Below are positions 8,058 to 17,337 of a stretch of DNA of 64,000 bases, piece by piece; positions within the stretch are counted from its first letter, which is position 1; each line of letters begins with the position of its first letter. The stretch is from Tardiphaga sp. 709 (GTDB taxonomy: Bacteria > Pseudomonadota > Alphaproteobacteria > Rhizobiales > Xanthobacteraceae), in NCBI RefSeq assembly GCF_032401055.1, contig NZ_CP135529.1, positions 5,082,501 through 5,146,500 of the forward strand, in the 5' to 3' direction. Below the pieces are notes generated by a model. It was given only the letters and a program-made list of their open reading frames with translations, was not told where the DNA came from and did no database searches. Made by a program: the position numbers and the translations under genes.

Positions 8058-8753
8058 ATGCTCAAAGTCGACAATATCAGCCTCTATTACGGCGCAGCGC
8101 AGGCCCTGCGCGGCGTCACCGTTTCGGCGGAGCCGGGTAAGGTCACCTGTGTCCTCGGCCGCAACGGTGTCGGCAAGACCTCGCTGCTGCGCGCCATGGT
8201 CGGCCAGCAGGCGATTTCGTCAGGTTCGATCACCTTCGACGGCCAGGATATCTCGACGCTGAAGCCGTTCGAGCGGGCGCGGCGTGGTATTTCCTTCGTG
8301 CCGCAGGGGCGCGAGATCTTCCCGCTGCTCACGGTGGAGGAGAACCTCAAGACCGGTTATGCGCCGCTGAAGCGCGCCGACCGCAATATTCCCGACGACG
8401 TGTTCTCGCTGTTTCCGGTGCTGAACTCGATGCTCGGTCGGCGCGGCGGCGATCTCTCCGGCGGCCAGCAGCAGCAGCTTGCCATCGGCCGTGCGCTGGT
8501 GATGCGACCGAAGCTCCTGCTGCTGGATGAGCCGACTGAAGGCATCCAGCCCTCGATCATCAAGGATATCGGCCGCGCCATTTCCTATCTGCGCTCGCTC
8601 GGCAATATCGCTATCGTCCTCGTGGAACAGTATCTCGACTTTGCCTGCGAACTCGGCGACAACTTCGCCGTGATGGATCGCGGCGCGGTGAAATACACCT
8701 GTGACCGCAGCACGCTCGATCCCGCCGAAATCAGCCGCCAGATGGCGCTGTAA
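8058..8753 (+). CDS. urtE: Urea ABC transporter ATP-binding protein UrtE
   Basis: The second ATPase, LivF type, 231 residues. It has Walker A GRNGVGKTS, signature LSGGQQQQLAIG, Walker B LLLLDEPTEG and the tail CDRSTLDPAEISRQMAL usual for UrtE. It lies three bases after urtD. With UrtA-D it completes the importer, which delivers urea to the urease encoded immediately downstream. Confidence 0.94.
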   Translation: MLKVDNISLYYGAAQALRGVTVSAEPGKVTCVLGRNGVGKTSLLRAMVGQQAISSGSITFDGQDISTLKPFERARRGISFVPQGREIFPLLTVEENLKTGYAPLKRADRNIPDDVFSLFPVLNSMLGRRGGDLSGGQQQQLAIGRALVMRPKLLLLDEPTEGIQPSIIKDIGRAISYLRSLGNIAIVLVEQYLDFACELGDNFAVMDRGAVKYTCDRSTLDPAEISRQMAL

Positions 8754-8777
8754 CGCGGGCTCAAAGCCGGAGAGTGC

Positions 8778-9614
8778 ATGCAGGCTGACAACACCACGCT
8801 GTCGCCCTCGGCGATCTTCGCCGCCAACCGTGCCCGCGGCGCGGTGAGGTTCGACGTGCATCTGGTGGAGGGCAAGACTCGCCGCCGCCAGCTACATGAA
8901 TCCGGCTCGCTGCGCGTGCGCTTTCCGTCCCCTGAAGATCACGGCCTGTCGGCGATGTTCGTCAACACCGCCGGCGGTGCGGCCGGCGGCGACCGCTTCA
9001 ATATCGATATCGCGGCCGGCGAGGGCGCGCGCCTGACAGTGACCACGGCGGCCGCCGAGAAGGTCTATCGCTCGCATGGTCCCGCGGCCGAAATCAATAT
9101 CGCGCTGAAGGCCGAAGCCGGCGCGCATCTGTCCTGGCTGCCGCAGGAAACCATCCTGTTCGACCAAGCCCGCACCATCAGGCGCATCGATATCGATCTG
9201 GCCGATCGCGCGACGCTTTTGCTTTGCGAGATCGTGGTGTTCGGTCGTGCGGCCATGGGCGAGGTGATGCAGACGGGGTCTTTCGTCGACCGCTGGCGCC
9301 TGCGCCGCGGCGGCAGGCTGGTGTTCGCGGAAAACGTGCGGCTGGATGGTGATATCGCCGCGAAACTGGCGCGACCGGCCATCGGACATGGCGCCGTGGC
9401 GATTGGCACGGCGCTCATCGTGCCCGGTGACGAGGCGCTCATTGAGCGGCTACACGAAGCCACGGATGGCGCCGGCGGCGAAGTCGGTATCTCCTGCTGG
9501 AACGGCTTTGCAATGGCCCGCTTCTGTGCACAAGATGCGGCCAAGCTGCGCGCCGACATGATGGCGGTGCTCGGGCGATCAGGCGCGATGCTGCCGCGCA
9601 TGTGGTTGAACTAA
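8778..9614 (+). CDS. ureD: Urease accessory protein UreD
   Basis: A chaperone that, with UreF and UreG, binds apo-urease for nickel insertion and lysine carbamylation. It has 278 residues, with the conserved N-terminal RARGAVRF, NTAGGAAGGDRF and LPQETILF motifs. It starts 24 bases after urtE, so the urt and ure genes look like one transcription unit. ureD in front of ureABC is the usual arrangement. Confidence 0.95.
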   Translation: MQADNTTLSPSAIFAANRARGAVRFDVHLVEGKTRRRQLHESGSLRVRFPSPEDHGLSAMFVNTAGGAAGGDRFNIDIAAGEGARLTVTTAAAEKVYRSHGPAAEINIALKAEAGAHLSWLPQETILFDQARTIRRIDIDLADRATLLLCEIVVFGRAAMGEVMQTGSFVDRWRLRRGGRLVFAENVRLDGDIAAKLARPAIGHGAVAIGTALIVPGDEALIERLHEATDGAGGEVGISCWNGFAMARFCAQDAAKLRADMMAVLGRSGAMLPRMWLN

Positions 9615-9632
9615 ACTTACAGAGACCTGCCG

Positions 9633-9935
9633 ATGAATCTCTCCCCCCGCGAAAAAGACAAGCTCCTGATCTCGATGGCCGCCATCGTGGCGCGCCGCCG
9701 GCTGGAGCGCGGCGTCAAGCTCAACCATCCCGAGGCCATCGCCATCATCTCCGATTTCATCGTTGAGGGTGCGCGCGACGGCCGTACCGTTGCCGAGCTG
9801 ATGAAATCCGGCGCCGAGGTCATCACCCGCGCGCAATGCATGGACGGCATCGCCGAGATGATCCACGACATTCAGGTGGAAGCGACGTTCCCCGACGGGA
9901 CCAAGCTTGTCACTGTCCATGAACCCATTCGTTGA
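9633..9935 (+). CDS. ureA: Urease subunit gamma
   Basis: The small structural subunit of urease (urea + water to two ammonia and CO2), 100 residues, exactly the family length. It begins [16 protein letters not shown] and contains the conserved [21 protein letters not shown] region and [15 protein letters not shown] near the end. It lies 18 bases after ureD, in a row with ureB. Confidence 0.97.
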   Translation: MNLSPREKDKLLISMAAIVARRRLERGVKLNHPEAIAIISDFIVEGARDGRTVAELMKSGAEVITRAQCMDGIAEMIHDIQVEATFPDGTKLVTVHEPIR

Positions 9936-9943
9936 GGCCTCAC

Positions 9944-10249
9944 ATGATCCCCGGCGAACTCTTCATCCAGGACGGCGAGATCGAGCTCAATGCTGGGCGC
10001 AAGACCGTGACATTGACTGTGGCGAATTCCGGCGACCGACCGATCCAGGTCGGCTCGCACTACCACTTTTTTGAAACCAATCCGGCGCTGAAATTCGACC
10101 GCAAGAAAGCCCGCGGCATGCGGCTCGATATCGCCGCCGGCACGGCGGTCCGCTTCGAGCCCGGCCAGAGTCGCGACGTGCAGCTGGTGGAGCTCGCCGG
10201 CAAGCGCACGGTTTATGGCTTCCGCGGCGATGTGATGGGGAAGCTCTGA
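9944..10249 (+). CDS. ureB: Urease subunit beta
   Basis: The second structural subunit, 101 residues. It begins [16 protein letters not shown] and carries the conserved [13 protein letters not shown] and [12 protein letters not shown] stretches. An in-frame TTG at 9932 overlaps the ureA stop, but the ATG at 9944 gives the canonical start. Separate ureA and ureB, not fused, is usual for proteobacteria. ureC does not follow directly: 526 bases and an antisense gene lie between. Confidence 0.97.
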   Translation: MIPGELFIQDGEIELNAGRKTVTLTVANSGDRPIQVGSHYHFFETNPALKFDRKKARGMRLDIAAGTAVRFEPGQSRDVQLVELAGKRTVYGFRGDVMGKL

Positions 10250-10253
10250 GCGC

Positions 10254-10583
10254 CTAGCCGCCGGCGCTGTCCATCATGAACGAGCGGAAGTATCGATCGA
10301 TGGCCAGCGATATCAGGACGATCGAGACGAACAGAAGACAGCTGTACAATGACCAACGTCCGATTTCGTTACGAAACGATCGGATGCCGAGGATCACGAA
10401 CCAGATGCCCAGAGCGATGCTGAACCAGTTGAACCAGGTGATGAGGACAGCCTCGGCAGCGTCCAGTTCGGCAATGAAGCCGTCGGGAAATCCGAGCCAC
10501 ATGACGCGGGTCAGGTATAGCCAGAACGTCAGCGCGAACAGCAGGCACGCCGCAGCAAATGGATAGACGTTCTTCCATCTCAC
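10254..10583 (-). CDS. Small membrane protein of unknown function
   Basis: A 109-residue protein with three clear hydrophobic segments (about residues 7-27, 45-67 and 78-96) and a short positive N-terminus. It starts with GTG, with GGAG nine bases upstream, which supports real translation. It lies on the strand opposite the urease operon, filling the gap between ureB and ureC and ending four bases from the ureB stop. I do not recognise a family. A role in urea or ammonia handling is possible from position only. Confidence 0.6.
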   Translation of the reverse strand: MRWKNVYPFAAACLLFALTFWLYLTRVMWLGFPDGFIAELDAAEAVLITWFNWFSIALGIWFVILGIRSFRNEIGRWSLYSCLLFVSIVLISLAIDRYFRSFMMDSAGG

Positions 10584-10775
10584 GATATCGGTCTCCGTGT
10601 CAGATCCCGACGCCGCGCGCCTTGTTGGGGTGCGCGAAGTTATGGAAGTCGCGGGTCACGCCGTCAATGAACGAAGACGCAAGCTACGCACTGATCGGGA
10701 TGTCCGCATCCCCGGCGGCATCGCTGCGTTCGAATCCACTCTCCTCATCTTCCATCGTCGGGAAGGCCTGATCTC

Positions 10776-12488
10776 ATGCCCGTGAAAATCAAACGCTCCG
10801 TCTATGCGGACATGTTCGGCCCGACCACCGGCGATCGCGTACGGCTCGCCGACACCGATCTGATCATCGAGGTGGAGAAGGACTTCACCATCTATGGCGA
10901 GGAGGTGAAGTTCGGCGGCGGCAAGGTGATCCGCGACGGTATGGGGCAGTCGCAGGCGACACGCGCGCAGGGCGCTGTCGATACCGTCATCACCAACGTG
11001 CTGATCGTCGATCACTGGGGCATCGTGAAGGCCGACGTCGCCCTCAAGGGCGGCATGGTCCACGCCATCGGCAAGGCCGGCAATCCCGACATCCAGCCGG
11101 GCGTGACCATCAATGTCGGCCCCGGCACCGACGTCATCGCGGGTGAAGGAAAAATCCTCACCGCCGGCGGCTTCGATAGCCATATCCATTTCATCTGTCC
11201 GCAGCAGATCGAGCACGCGCTGATGTCGGGCGTCACCTCGATGCTCGGGGGCGGCACCGGCCCGTCGCACGGCACCTTTGCGACGACCTGCACGCCCGGC
11301 CCATGGCATATCGCGCGGATGATCCAGTCCTTCGATGCGTTCCCGGTCAATCTCGGCATTTCCGGCAAGGGCAATGCCTCGAAGCCCGCGCCGCTGGTGG
11401 AAATGATCAATGCCGGTGCCTGTGCGCTGAAGCTGCACGAGGACTGGGGCACCACGCCCGCCGCGATCGACAACTGCCTCAGCGTCGCCGACGACTACGA
11501 CGTGCAGGTGATGCTGCATTCCGACACGCTGAACGAGTCGGGTTTTGTCGAAGACACGATCAAGGCCTTCAAGGGCCGCACCATCCACGCCTTCCACACC
11601 GAAGGTGCCGGTGGCGGTCATGCCCCTGATATCATCAAGGTCGCGGGCCTCAAGAACGTGCTGCCGTCGTCGACCAATCCGACGCGGCCATTCACCCGCA
11701 ATACCATCGATGAGCATCTGGACATGCTGATGGTGTGCCACCATCTCGATCCGTCGATTGCGGAAGATCTTGCGTTTGCCGAAAGCCGCATCCGCAAGGA
11801 GACGATCGCTGCCGAAGACATCCTGCACGATCTCGGCGCGCTCTCGATGATGTCGTCGGACAGTCAGGCCATGGGCCGGCTCGGCGAAGTGATCATCCGG
11901 ACCTGGCAGACCGCCGACAAGATGAAGAAGCAGCGCGGCTCGCTGAAGGAAGACAAGGGCAACAACGACAATTTTCGCGTCAAGCGCTACATCGCGAAAT
12001 ACACCATCAATCCGGCGATTGCGCATGGTGTGTCGAAGCTGATCGGCTCGGTGGAGAAGGGTAAGATGGCTGACCTTGTGTTGTGGTCGCCGGCGTTCTT
12101 CGGCGTCAAACCTGATCTCGTCATCAAGGGTGGCTCGATCGTGGCGGCGCCGATGGGCGATCCGAACGCGTCGATCCCGACGCCGCAGCCGGTGCACTAC
12201 CAGCCGATGTTCGGCGCCTTCGGTCGCGCGCTGACGCAGTCGTCGGTGGTGTTCACATCGGGTGCGGCGGTGGCCGGCGGTCTCGCCAAGAAGCTCGGCA
12301 TCCAGAAATCGCTCTATGCGGTTGAGAATGTCCGCGACGGCATCTCGAAGAAAAGCATGATCCATAACGGTGCGACGCCGAAGATCGAGGTGGATTCGGA
12401 GACCTATGAGGTGAGGGCGGATGGCGAGCTTTTGACCTGCGAGCCGGCGGAAGTTCTGCCGATGGCGCAGAGGTACTTTATGTATTGA
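10776..12488 (+). CDS. ureC: Urease subunit alpha (catalytic)
   Basis: The catalytic subunit, 570 residues, full length. All residues of the binuclear nickel site can be read: H136 and H138 (SHIHF), the carbamylated lysine K219 (KLHEDWG), H248, H274 and D362. The flap motif MVCHHLD gives C321 and H322. The urease should therefore be active if nickel is loaded. The 526-base gap to ureB holds an antisense small gene, so ureC may rely on read-through. Confidence 0.97.
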   Translation: MPVKIKRSVYADMFGPTTGDRVRLADTDLIIEVEKDFTIYGEEVKFGGGKVIRDGMGQSQATRAQGAVDTVITNVLIVDHWGIVKADVALKGGMVHAIGKAGNPDIQPGVTINVGPGTDVIAGEGKILTAGGFDSHIHFICPQQIEHALMSGVTSMLGGGTGPSHGTFATTCTPGPWHIARMIQSFDAFPVNLGISGKGNASKPAPLVEMINAGACALKLHEDWGTTPAAIDNCLSVADDYDVQVMLHSDTLNESGFVEDTIKAFKGRTIHAFHTEGAGGGHAPDIIKVAGLKNVLPSSTNPTRPFTRNTIDEHLDMLMVCHHLDPSIAEDLAFAESRIRKETIAAEDILHDLGALSMMSSDSQAMGRLGEVIIRTWQTADKMKKQRGSLKEDKGNNDNFRVKRYIAKYTINPAIAHGVSKLIGSVEKGKMADLVLWSPAFFGVKPDLVIKGGSIVAAPMGDPNASIPTPQPVHYQPMFGAFGRALTQSSVVFTSGAAVAGGLAKKLGIQKSLYAVENVRDGISKKSMIHNGATPKIEVDSETYEVRADGELLTCEPAEVLPMAQRYFMY

Positions 12489-12499
12489 GGTGAATGGTC

Positions 12500-12690
12500 T
12501 CCCTCCCCCAAGCAGCGTAGCTGCGCAGTGGGGTCTGGCGGACGAATTCGTCCACCATGGGTCCGCCGATAGGCGGGGGTGGGGCGCCGCCCCACGTGAG
12601 GACAGCGCCACCCGTCACGATGCTCGCTGAACGCTCGCAGTTGTGCCACCCTCCCCAGTCGCTTCGCTCCGGGGAGAGAGAAGAAAGAGC
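12500..12690. repeat. Palindrome-rich intergenic segment after ureC
   Basis: A segment with several short inverted repeats: GGACGAATTCGTCC at 12540-12553, a GTCCGCC/GGCGGAC pair around it, and TGGGGCGCCGCCCCA further on. It looks like one of the dispersed GC-rich intergenic elements common in Bradyrhizobium relatives. No gene is evident. Confidence 0.45.
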
Positions 12691-12767
12691 CCTTCAATCT
12701 CGCATCATAACGCCCTAATGTCCGTCCCGGCATCCTTAGCCATAACAACAAACCGGGAGGACTCCCC

Positions 12768-13067
12768 TTGATCTACGTCGTTGCCACTTTGTCCGTGAAA
12801 CCCGAAGCCCGCGCCGAACTGATGGAAGCTGCCAAAGCTTGTATCGCCGAGACCCGCAAGGAAGCGGGTAACATTGCCTATGATCTGCACGAGAGCGTCA
12901 CCGATCCGACCCGCATGGTGTTCGTCGAGCAATGGGAGAATGCCGAGGCGCTGGTGCCGCACCGGACACAGGAACATATGAAGACCTTCGGCCGCGTCGC
13001 GGTGAAATGCTTCAGCGCGCCTCCGAAGATCGAAATCATCACCCCGGCTGACGTCGTGGTGCGCTAG
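12768..13067 (+). CDS. Antibiotic-biosynthesis-monooxygenase (ABM/YgiN-like) domain protein
   Basis: A 99-residue protein with the dimeric ferredoxin-like ABM fold pattern: a beta strand at the start (IYVVATLSVKP), a helix rich in Ala and Glu, then NIAYDLHESVTDPTRMVFVEQWEN and a C-terminal helix and strand. Related proteins include quinol monooxygenase YgiN and haem-degrading relatives, but many have no known substrate. It begins with TTG, with a perfect GGGAGG seven bases upstream. It is inserted between ureC and ureE; no link to urease is known. Confidence 0.85.
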   Translation: MIYVVATLSVKPEARAELMEAAKACIAETRKEAGNIAYDLHESVTDPTRMVFVEQWENAEALVPHRTQEHMKTFGRVAVKCFSAPPKIEIITPADVVVR

Positions 13068-13136
13068 AGCATGATCCCGAAAGGGGGGCACCGGTTTTCA
13101 CCGACAAACGAGATCGTTTGTCGAGAGATTATGCTC
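13067..13136. repeat. Dispersed palindromic repeat
   Basis: The ends GAGCATGATC (13067-13076) and GATTATGCTC (13127-13136) form an imperfect inverted repeat. Inside lies a perfect 9-bp hairpin, 13102-13110 with 13115-13123. This resembles the 'agagcatgatcccgaaa' intergenic element I know from many Bradyrhizobium and Rhodopseudomonas genomes. It starts at the stop codon of the ABM gene. Confidence 0.7.
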
Positions 13137-13163
13137 AAACAAAAAAGCTGAACGAGAGATTCC

Positions 13164-13823
13164 ATGATCCGCGCGACTGAAGTCAAAGGCCAATACAACT
13201 GGAAAGAGGCGGCGGTAGACACCGTCGTTCTCGACTTTGACGACCGTCATCGTCGCCGCATGGCGATGACGGGGACGCGCGGACTGGAATTCCTGCTCGA
13301 TCTCGAAAACGCCGTCGCCTTGCGCGGCGGCGATGCCTTGGTGCTGGAAGACGGCCGCCTTATCGAGGTGGTCGCCGCACCGGAGCCGCTGATCGAGATC
13401 CGTGGTACCGATCCCGGCCATCTGGTGCGGCTCGCCTGGCATCTCGGCAACCGCCATCTGCCGACGCAGATCATGGCCAAGGGGCTGCGCATCCGCAGCG
13501 ACCATGTGATCGAGGAGATGGTGAGGGGTCTCGGCGCGCGGGTGATCGAGATCGAAGCTCCGTTCGATCCCGAAGGCGGGGCCTATGCCGCTGCGCATGA
13601 GCCGGCCGGACATGGGCATCACGGTCATCACGATCATGCTCATCACGATCATGGACATGATCATCATGGCCACGATCACGGCGAACATGACCATCGTCAC
13701 CAGGCGCATGGTCATGCCGAGCATGTCCATGACGAGCATTGCGGTCACGATCACGATCATCACCATGATCACGACAGCAAGCACGACCACCATCGTCACT
13801 CTCATGCTCATGACCACAAATAG
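13164..13823 (+). CDS. ureE: Urease accessory protein UreE, nickel metallochaperone
   Basis: UreE delivers nickel to the UreDFG-urease complex. The N-terminal part (about residues 1-140) has the UreE fold, with the conserved [13 protein letters not shown] segment holding the metal-binding histidine. From about residue 148 to 219 the tail is almost only His, Asp and Gly with about three dozen histidines. Such a tail stores several nickel ions. Its codons are CAT/CAC-GAT/CAC repeats, which makes a DNA tract of near-repeats and opens false frames on both strands. The end overlaps ureF. Confidence 0.95.
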   Translation: MIRATEVKGQYNWKEAAVDTVVLDFDDRHRRRMAMTGTRGLEFLLDLENAVALRGGDALVLEDGRLIEVVAAPEPLIEIRGTDPGHLVRLAWHLGNRHLPTQIMAKGLRIRSDHVIEEMVRGLGARVIEIEAPFDPEGGAYAAAHEPAGHGHHGHHDHAHHDHGHDHHGHDHGEHDHRHQAHGHAEHVHDEHCGHDHDHHHDHDSKHDHHRHSHAHDHK

Positions 13824-14550
13824 ACCGGCGGACACTAGTTCGCTGAACGACTCTCCCGCCTTGTCTGCCGACGAAGGCGCTGCGCTGTACCGGCTGATGA
13901 CCTGGCTGTCGCCGGCTTTTCCTGTCGGCGCGTTTTCCTATTCCAGCGGTATCGAATGGGCGGTGGAAGCAGGGGACATCACCAATGCCGCCAGCCTGCA
14001 GGACTGGTTGTCGGCGATGCTGTCCGATGGCGCAGGGTTTTGCGATGGCGTGTTTCTCGCTCATGTGCACCGCGCGGCATCTGACGGCGACGACAAGGCA
14101 TTGCGTGAGGTTGCCGAACTCGCCAGCGCCTTCGCGCCATCAAGGGAACGTCAGCTGGAGACCACCACGCAAGGCAAGGCCTTCATCGAGATCGCACGTA
14201 ATGCCTGGTCGCATGAGGGTATGGAGCGGCTGATCGCGATATGCGACAGCCCGATCGTCTATCCCGTTGCCGTCGGGCTTGTGAGCGCCGCCCATGGTGT
14301 GCCGCTCTCCGCAACGATGCATGGCTTTTTCCACGCGGTGGTCTCGAACTGGATTTCCGCTGGCGCGCGGCTGGTGCCGCTCGGTCAGACCGACAGCCAG
14401 CGCGCACTTGCAGCGCTGGAGCCCGTCGTCGTGACCACAGGCCATCGCGCCATGGCCGCATCCCTCGACGATCTCGGCGGCGCGACATTCCGCTCTGATA
14501 TCGCCGGCATGCGTCACGAGACGCAGTATACGCGGCTGTTCAGGTCATGA
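13810..14550 (+). CDS. ureF: Urease accessory protein UreF
   Basis: UreF links UreD and UreG in the urease activation complex. The ATG at 13810 gives 246 residues; an ATG at 13804 is a close alternative. Both overlap the ureE stop. The long open frame upstream is the histidine tail of UreE read in another frame. The conserved block [18 protein letters not shown] lies near residue 37, and the C-terminus ends with [17 protein letters not shown] as in other UreF proteins. Confidence 0.94.
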   Translation: MTTNRPADTSSLNDSPALSADEGAALYRLMTWLSPAFPVGAFSYSSGIEWAVEAGDITNAASLQDWLSAMLSDGAGFCDGVFLAHVHRAASDGDDKALREVAELASAFAPSRERQLETTTQGKAFIEIARNAWSHEGMERLIAICDSPIVYPVAVGLVSAAHGVPLSATMHGFFHAVVSNWISAGARLVPLGQTDSQRALAALEPVVVTTGHRAMAASLDDLGGATFRSDIAGMRHETQYTRLFRS

Positions 14551-14572
14551 GTGTCAGCGTCTTGCACACAGA

Positions 14573-14699
14573 CCTCATGGTGAGGAGCGCGCCGCTTGGC
14601 GCGCGTCTCGAACCATGATGAGATTGTGGCCATCCCCAGCGAATGGCTTTGCCATTCGCAAGGAGACGCGCTCGAAGCCGAGCGCTCCTCAGGATGAGG
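14573..14699. repeat. Dispersed intergenic repeat between ureF and ureG
   Basis: The outer arms 14573-14590 and 14682-14699 are 18-bp inverted repeats differing at two central positions. An inner perfect hairpin is formed by GCGAATGGC (14639-14647) and its complement (14651-14659). Repeats of this kind, with 'cctcatggtgaggagcgc' at one end, are scattered through Bradyrhizobium-type genomes. It separates ureG from the rest of the operon. Confidence 0.7.
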
Positions 14700-14735
14700 A
14701 CCGTTATTTTATCTTCAACCCGGAGAGCATTTGAT

Positions 14736-15364
<629 letters not shown>

Positions 15365-15519
15365 AACTTGTGAATAAGGCCTCTGCCGTAGTCTCACGAG
15401 CGGGCTTCGACTTGAGGCGTTCATATCGAGTTGGCTATAACGACGGGCTGGTCGATGCCCGTCGGCCAATCTGTCGTGTGATATTGCGTTAAGCCTGTTT
15501 TTCAAGATTTGTCCGGTCC

Positions 15520-15556
15520 GGAAATAATTTCCATCGGGCTGGAACCAAATTGTTCC
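15520..15556. promoter_or_regulatory. Two inverted repeats upstream of the histidine kinase
   Basis: GGAAATAATTTCC (15520-15532) is a perfect odd palindrome, and GGAAC-6 bases-GTTCC (15541-15556) is a second inverted repeat. They lie 70-105 bases before the kinase start. They may be regulator sites. No general-stress (EcfG) promoter with a matching -10 box could be confirmed. Confidence 0.3.
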
Positions 15557-15623
15557 GGCATGATTGGCATACTCCTGAGCCGCTGACCCGGCAGCAACGT
15601 CTCCTAATTTCCCGAGTATCCGT

Positions 15624-17273
15624 GTGGTCCGGCTTGGCTTCATCATCGCATTACTGGCACTGGTCGGAGCTCTGCTCTCCGGCCTTGCGGCCTATCGCGT
15701 GCATGACCAGGAGCTGGCGATCGAGAATATCGCGCTGGGCCGGGCCGTGGATATCCATGCCAGCCTGGTGCAGGAGCGTCTGACCGAGCGCGAATTGCTG
15801 GCCCGGGTTGCAGCCGGGCTGTTTCGTGCCCCCACGGTCATGAAGGCCAATATGCTGCAGCCGTTGCGGTCTTCGATCTACGCCTTCAAGACCGATTTCG
15901 CCATCGCCGGATGGATCGCTCGCCTGCAGCCGAATGAATTGGCGGCCGCCAGCGCGGAGCTCGCCAGTGCCGGCTACCGCAATCCCACGATCCGCAACTA
16001 CAACGACGATCGCCTCGATGCCAAGGCGCTGGAGCAGCCGCTGGACGTGCTGATGGATGTGGAGCCACGCAATTCCGTCACCGACGGCTTTGCCGGTCGC
16101 GTCCTGAACTTCTCCCCCATCACAGGGCCAACGCTGGCTCGCGCCCTGAACGAAGGCAAGCCGGTCGCCTCCAATCCCACGCCGCTGCAGCAGCCCGATG
16201 GACAGCTGGGATTGGTCCTGGTGACGCCCGTTGTGTCCGAGGGCAATCCCGCACCGGCTGGCTTCGTGTCGTTCTCCTATGAACTCGGGCCGTTGATGCT
16301 GGCCAATGACGAGATGTCATTGTTCTCGGTGGCGCTGAAAGATCCGCGTGTCGCTGATGGCGAAATCGTCGCCGACGACGACGGCAGGGTAACGGCGCGC
16401 CCGTTGGTGGGGAATGGTCCTGCGCTGGCAGTGCTGCGCACGGTTTCGTTCGGCGGACGTGACTGGTCGCTGGGCTATTATCCGAAGATCAATACCGAGC
16501 TGCGCGCGCAGCGCACCGCGATCATCGTCGGCGGGTTCGGCCTCGCGCTGACGGCCATTGTTTGCGGGCTGTTTGGCTATGTCTCCTACGCCAATCTGCG
16601 GCTGCGGCGCGAGGTGGAGATCCGCATCGGCTTCGAACGTCGCCTGACCGCCGTCATCGACGAGCTCAATCATCGCGTGAAGAACATTTTGGCGGTGATC
16701 CAGTCCATCGTGACGCGCACGCTGCGTCACGGCTCCGACGTGGACAGCGCGCGCGATCTCCTGATCGGTCGTATTCACGCGATGTCGAATGTCGTGTCGC
16801 TGCTGAGCGAGAGCCAGTGGCAGGGCGTGCAGCTCAAGGGCCTGTTTGAGGCGCGTGCGATCCCGCACGCCGACCGTATCGCACTGGAAGGTCCGGACAT
16901 CATTGTCAGCGCGCGCGCTGCGCAGAGCCTGTCGCTGCTGTTCTTTGAACTTGCCTCGCATTCCGACGAGGGCCTCTCGCTGGTCGGCAAGCATCCGCAT
17001 ATCGTTGCGCATTGGGAGATTACGGGCAGCGAGCCGGATGGGCTGTTCAATTTCCGCTGGGAAGAGTTCAACACCAGCGAAGCAACGCGGCGGCCGGACA
17101 GCGATTTCGGTCTGGTGCTGCTCGATCGCGTGGCGCCGGAAGCACTGGGTGGTACGGCGAAGCGCTACTTCACCGATGTGTCCTACGTCTATGAACTAAC
17201 GGCACCTGTCGAAACGGTGATCGACATGACCGAGCGCGACCGGACTGAGGCGCTGGCGAAGCCGATCAGATAA
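15624..17273 (+). CDS. HWE-family sensor histidine kinase with CHASE-like sensor
   Basis: A membrane sensor kinase of 549 residues. A first membrane helix lies at residues 5-25, an extracytoplasmic CHASE-like domain follows, and a second helix is at about 298-322. The kinase part starts with ELNHRVKNILAVIQSI, where H350 should be phosphorylated, as in HWE/HisKA_2 kinases. The ATP-binding domain is unusual: the N-box position that is normally HELATN reads FELASH (441-446), so the metal-binding Asn is replaced. It starts with GTG. No response regulator is adjacent; its signal is unknown. Confidence 0.85.
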   Translation: MVRLGFIIALLALVGALLSGLAAYRVHDQELAIENIALGRAVDIHASLVQERLTERELLARVAAGLFRAPTVMKANMLQPLRSSIYAFKTDFAIAGWIARLQPNELAAASAELASAGYRNPTIRNYNDDRLDAKALEQPLDVLMDVEPRNSVTDGFAGRVLNFSPITGPTLARALNEGKPVASNPTPLQQPDGQLGLVLVTPVVSEGNPAPAGFVSFSYELGPLMLANDEMSLFSVALKDPRVADGEIVADDDGRVTARPLVGNGPALAVLRTVSFGGRDWSLGYYPKINTELRAQRTAIIVGGFGLALTAIVCGLFGYVSYANLRLRREVEIRIGFERRLTAVIDELNHRVKNILAVIQSIVTRTLRHGSDVDSARDLLIGRIHAMSNVVSLLSESQWQGVQLKGLFEARAIPHADRIALEGPDIIVSARAAQSLSLLFFELASHSDEGLSLVGKHPHIVAHWEITGSEPDGLFNFRWEEFNTSEATRRPDSDFGLVLLDRVAPEALGGTAKRYFTDVSYVYELTAPVETVIDMTERDRTEALAKPIR

Positions 17274-17287
17274 TCGATCCCAACAAA

Positions 17288-17311
17288 AAAGCCGGCGTTT
17301 CCGCCGGCTTT
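17288..17311. terminator. Bidirectional terminator between kinase and rpoH
   Basis: A 10-bp stem, AAAGCCGGCG at 17288-17297 pairing with 17302-17311, with a four-base loop. A run of A precedes it, which becomes a T tract for rpoH on the minus strand. It serves two convergent genes. Confidence 0.8.
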
Positions 17312-17337
17312 CGTATTCGTTGTATCCGCTACGCCTG

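Noticed and set aside
10656-12611. A 651-codon open frame antisense to ureC
   Set aside because: It is a high-GC shadow of ureC: its translation is rich in Arg, His and Asp with no family pattern, and ureC has all its catalytic residues.
13590-13823. Repeated short units that could look like a CRISPR array or tandem repeat
   Set aside because: They are the coding repeats of the UreE histidine tail. Unit length is irregular and there are no spacers.
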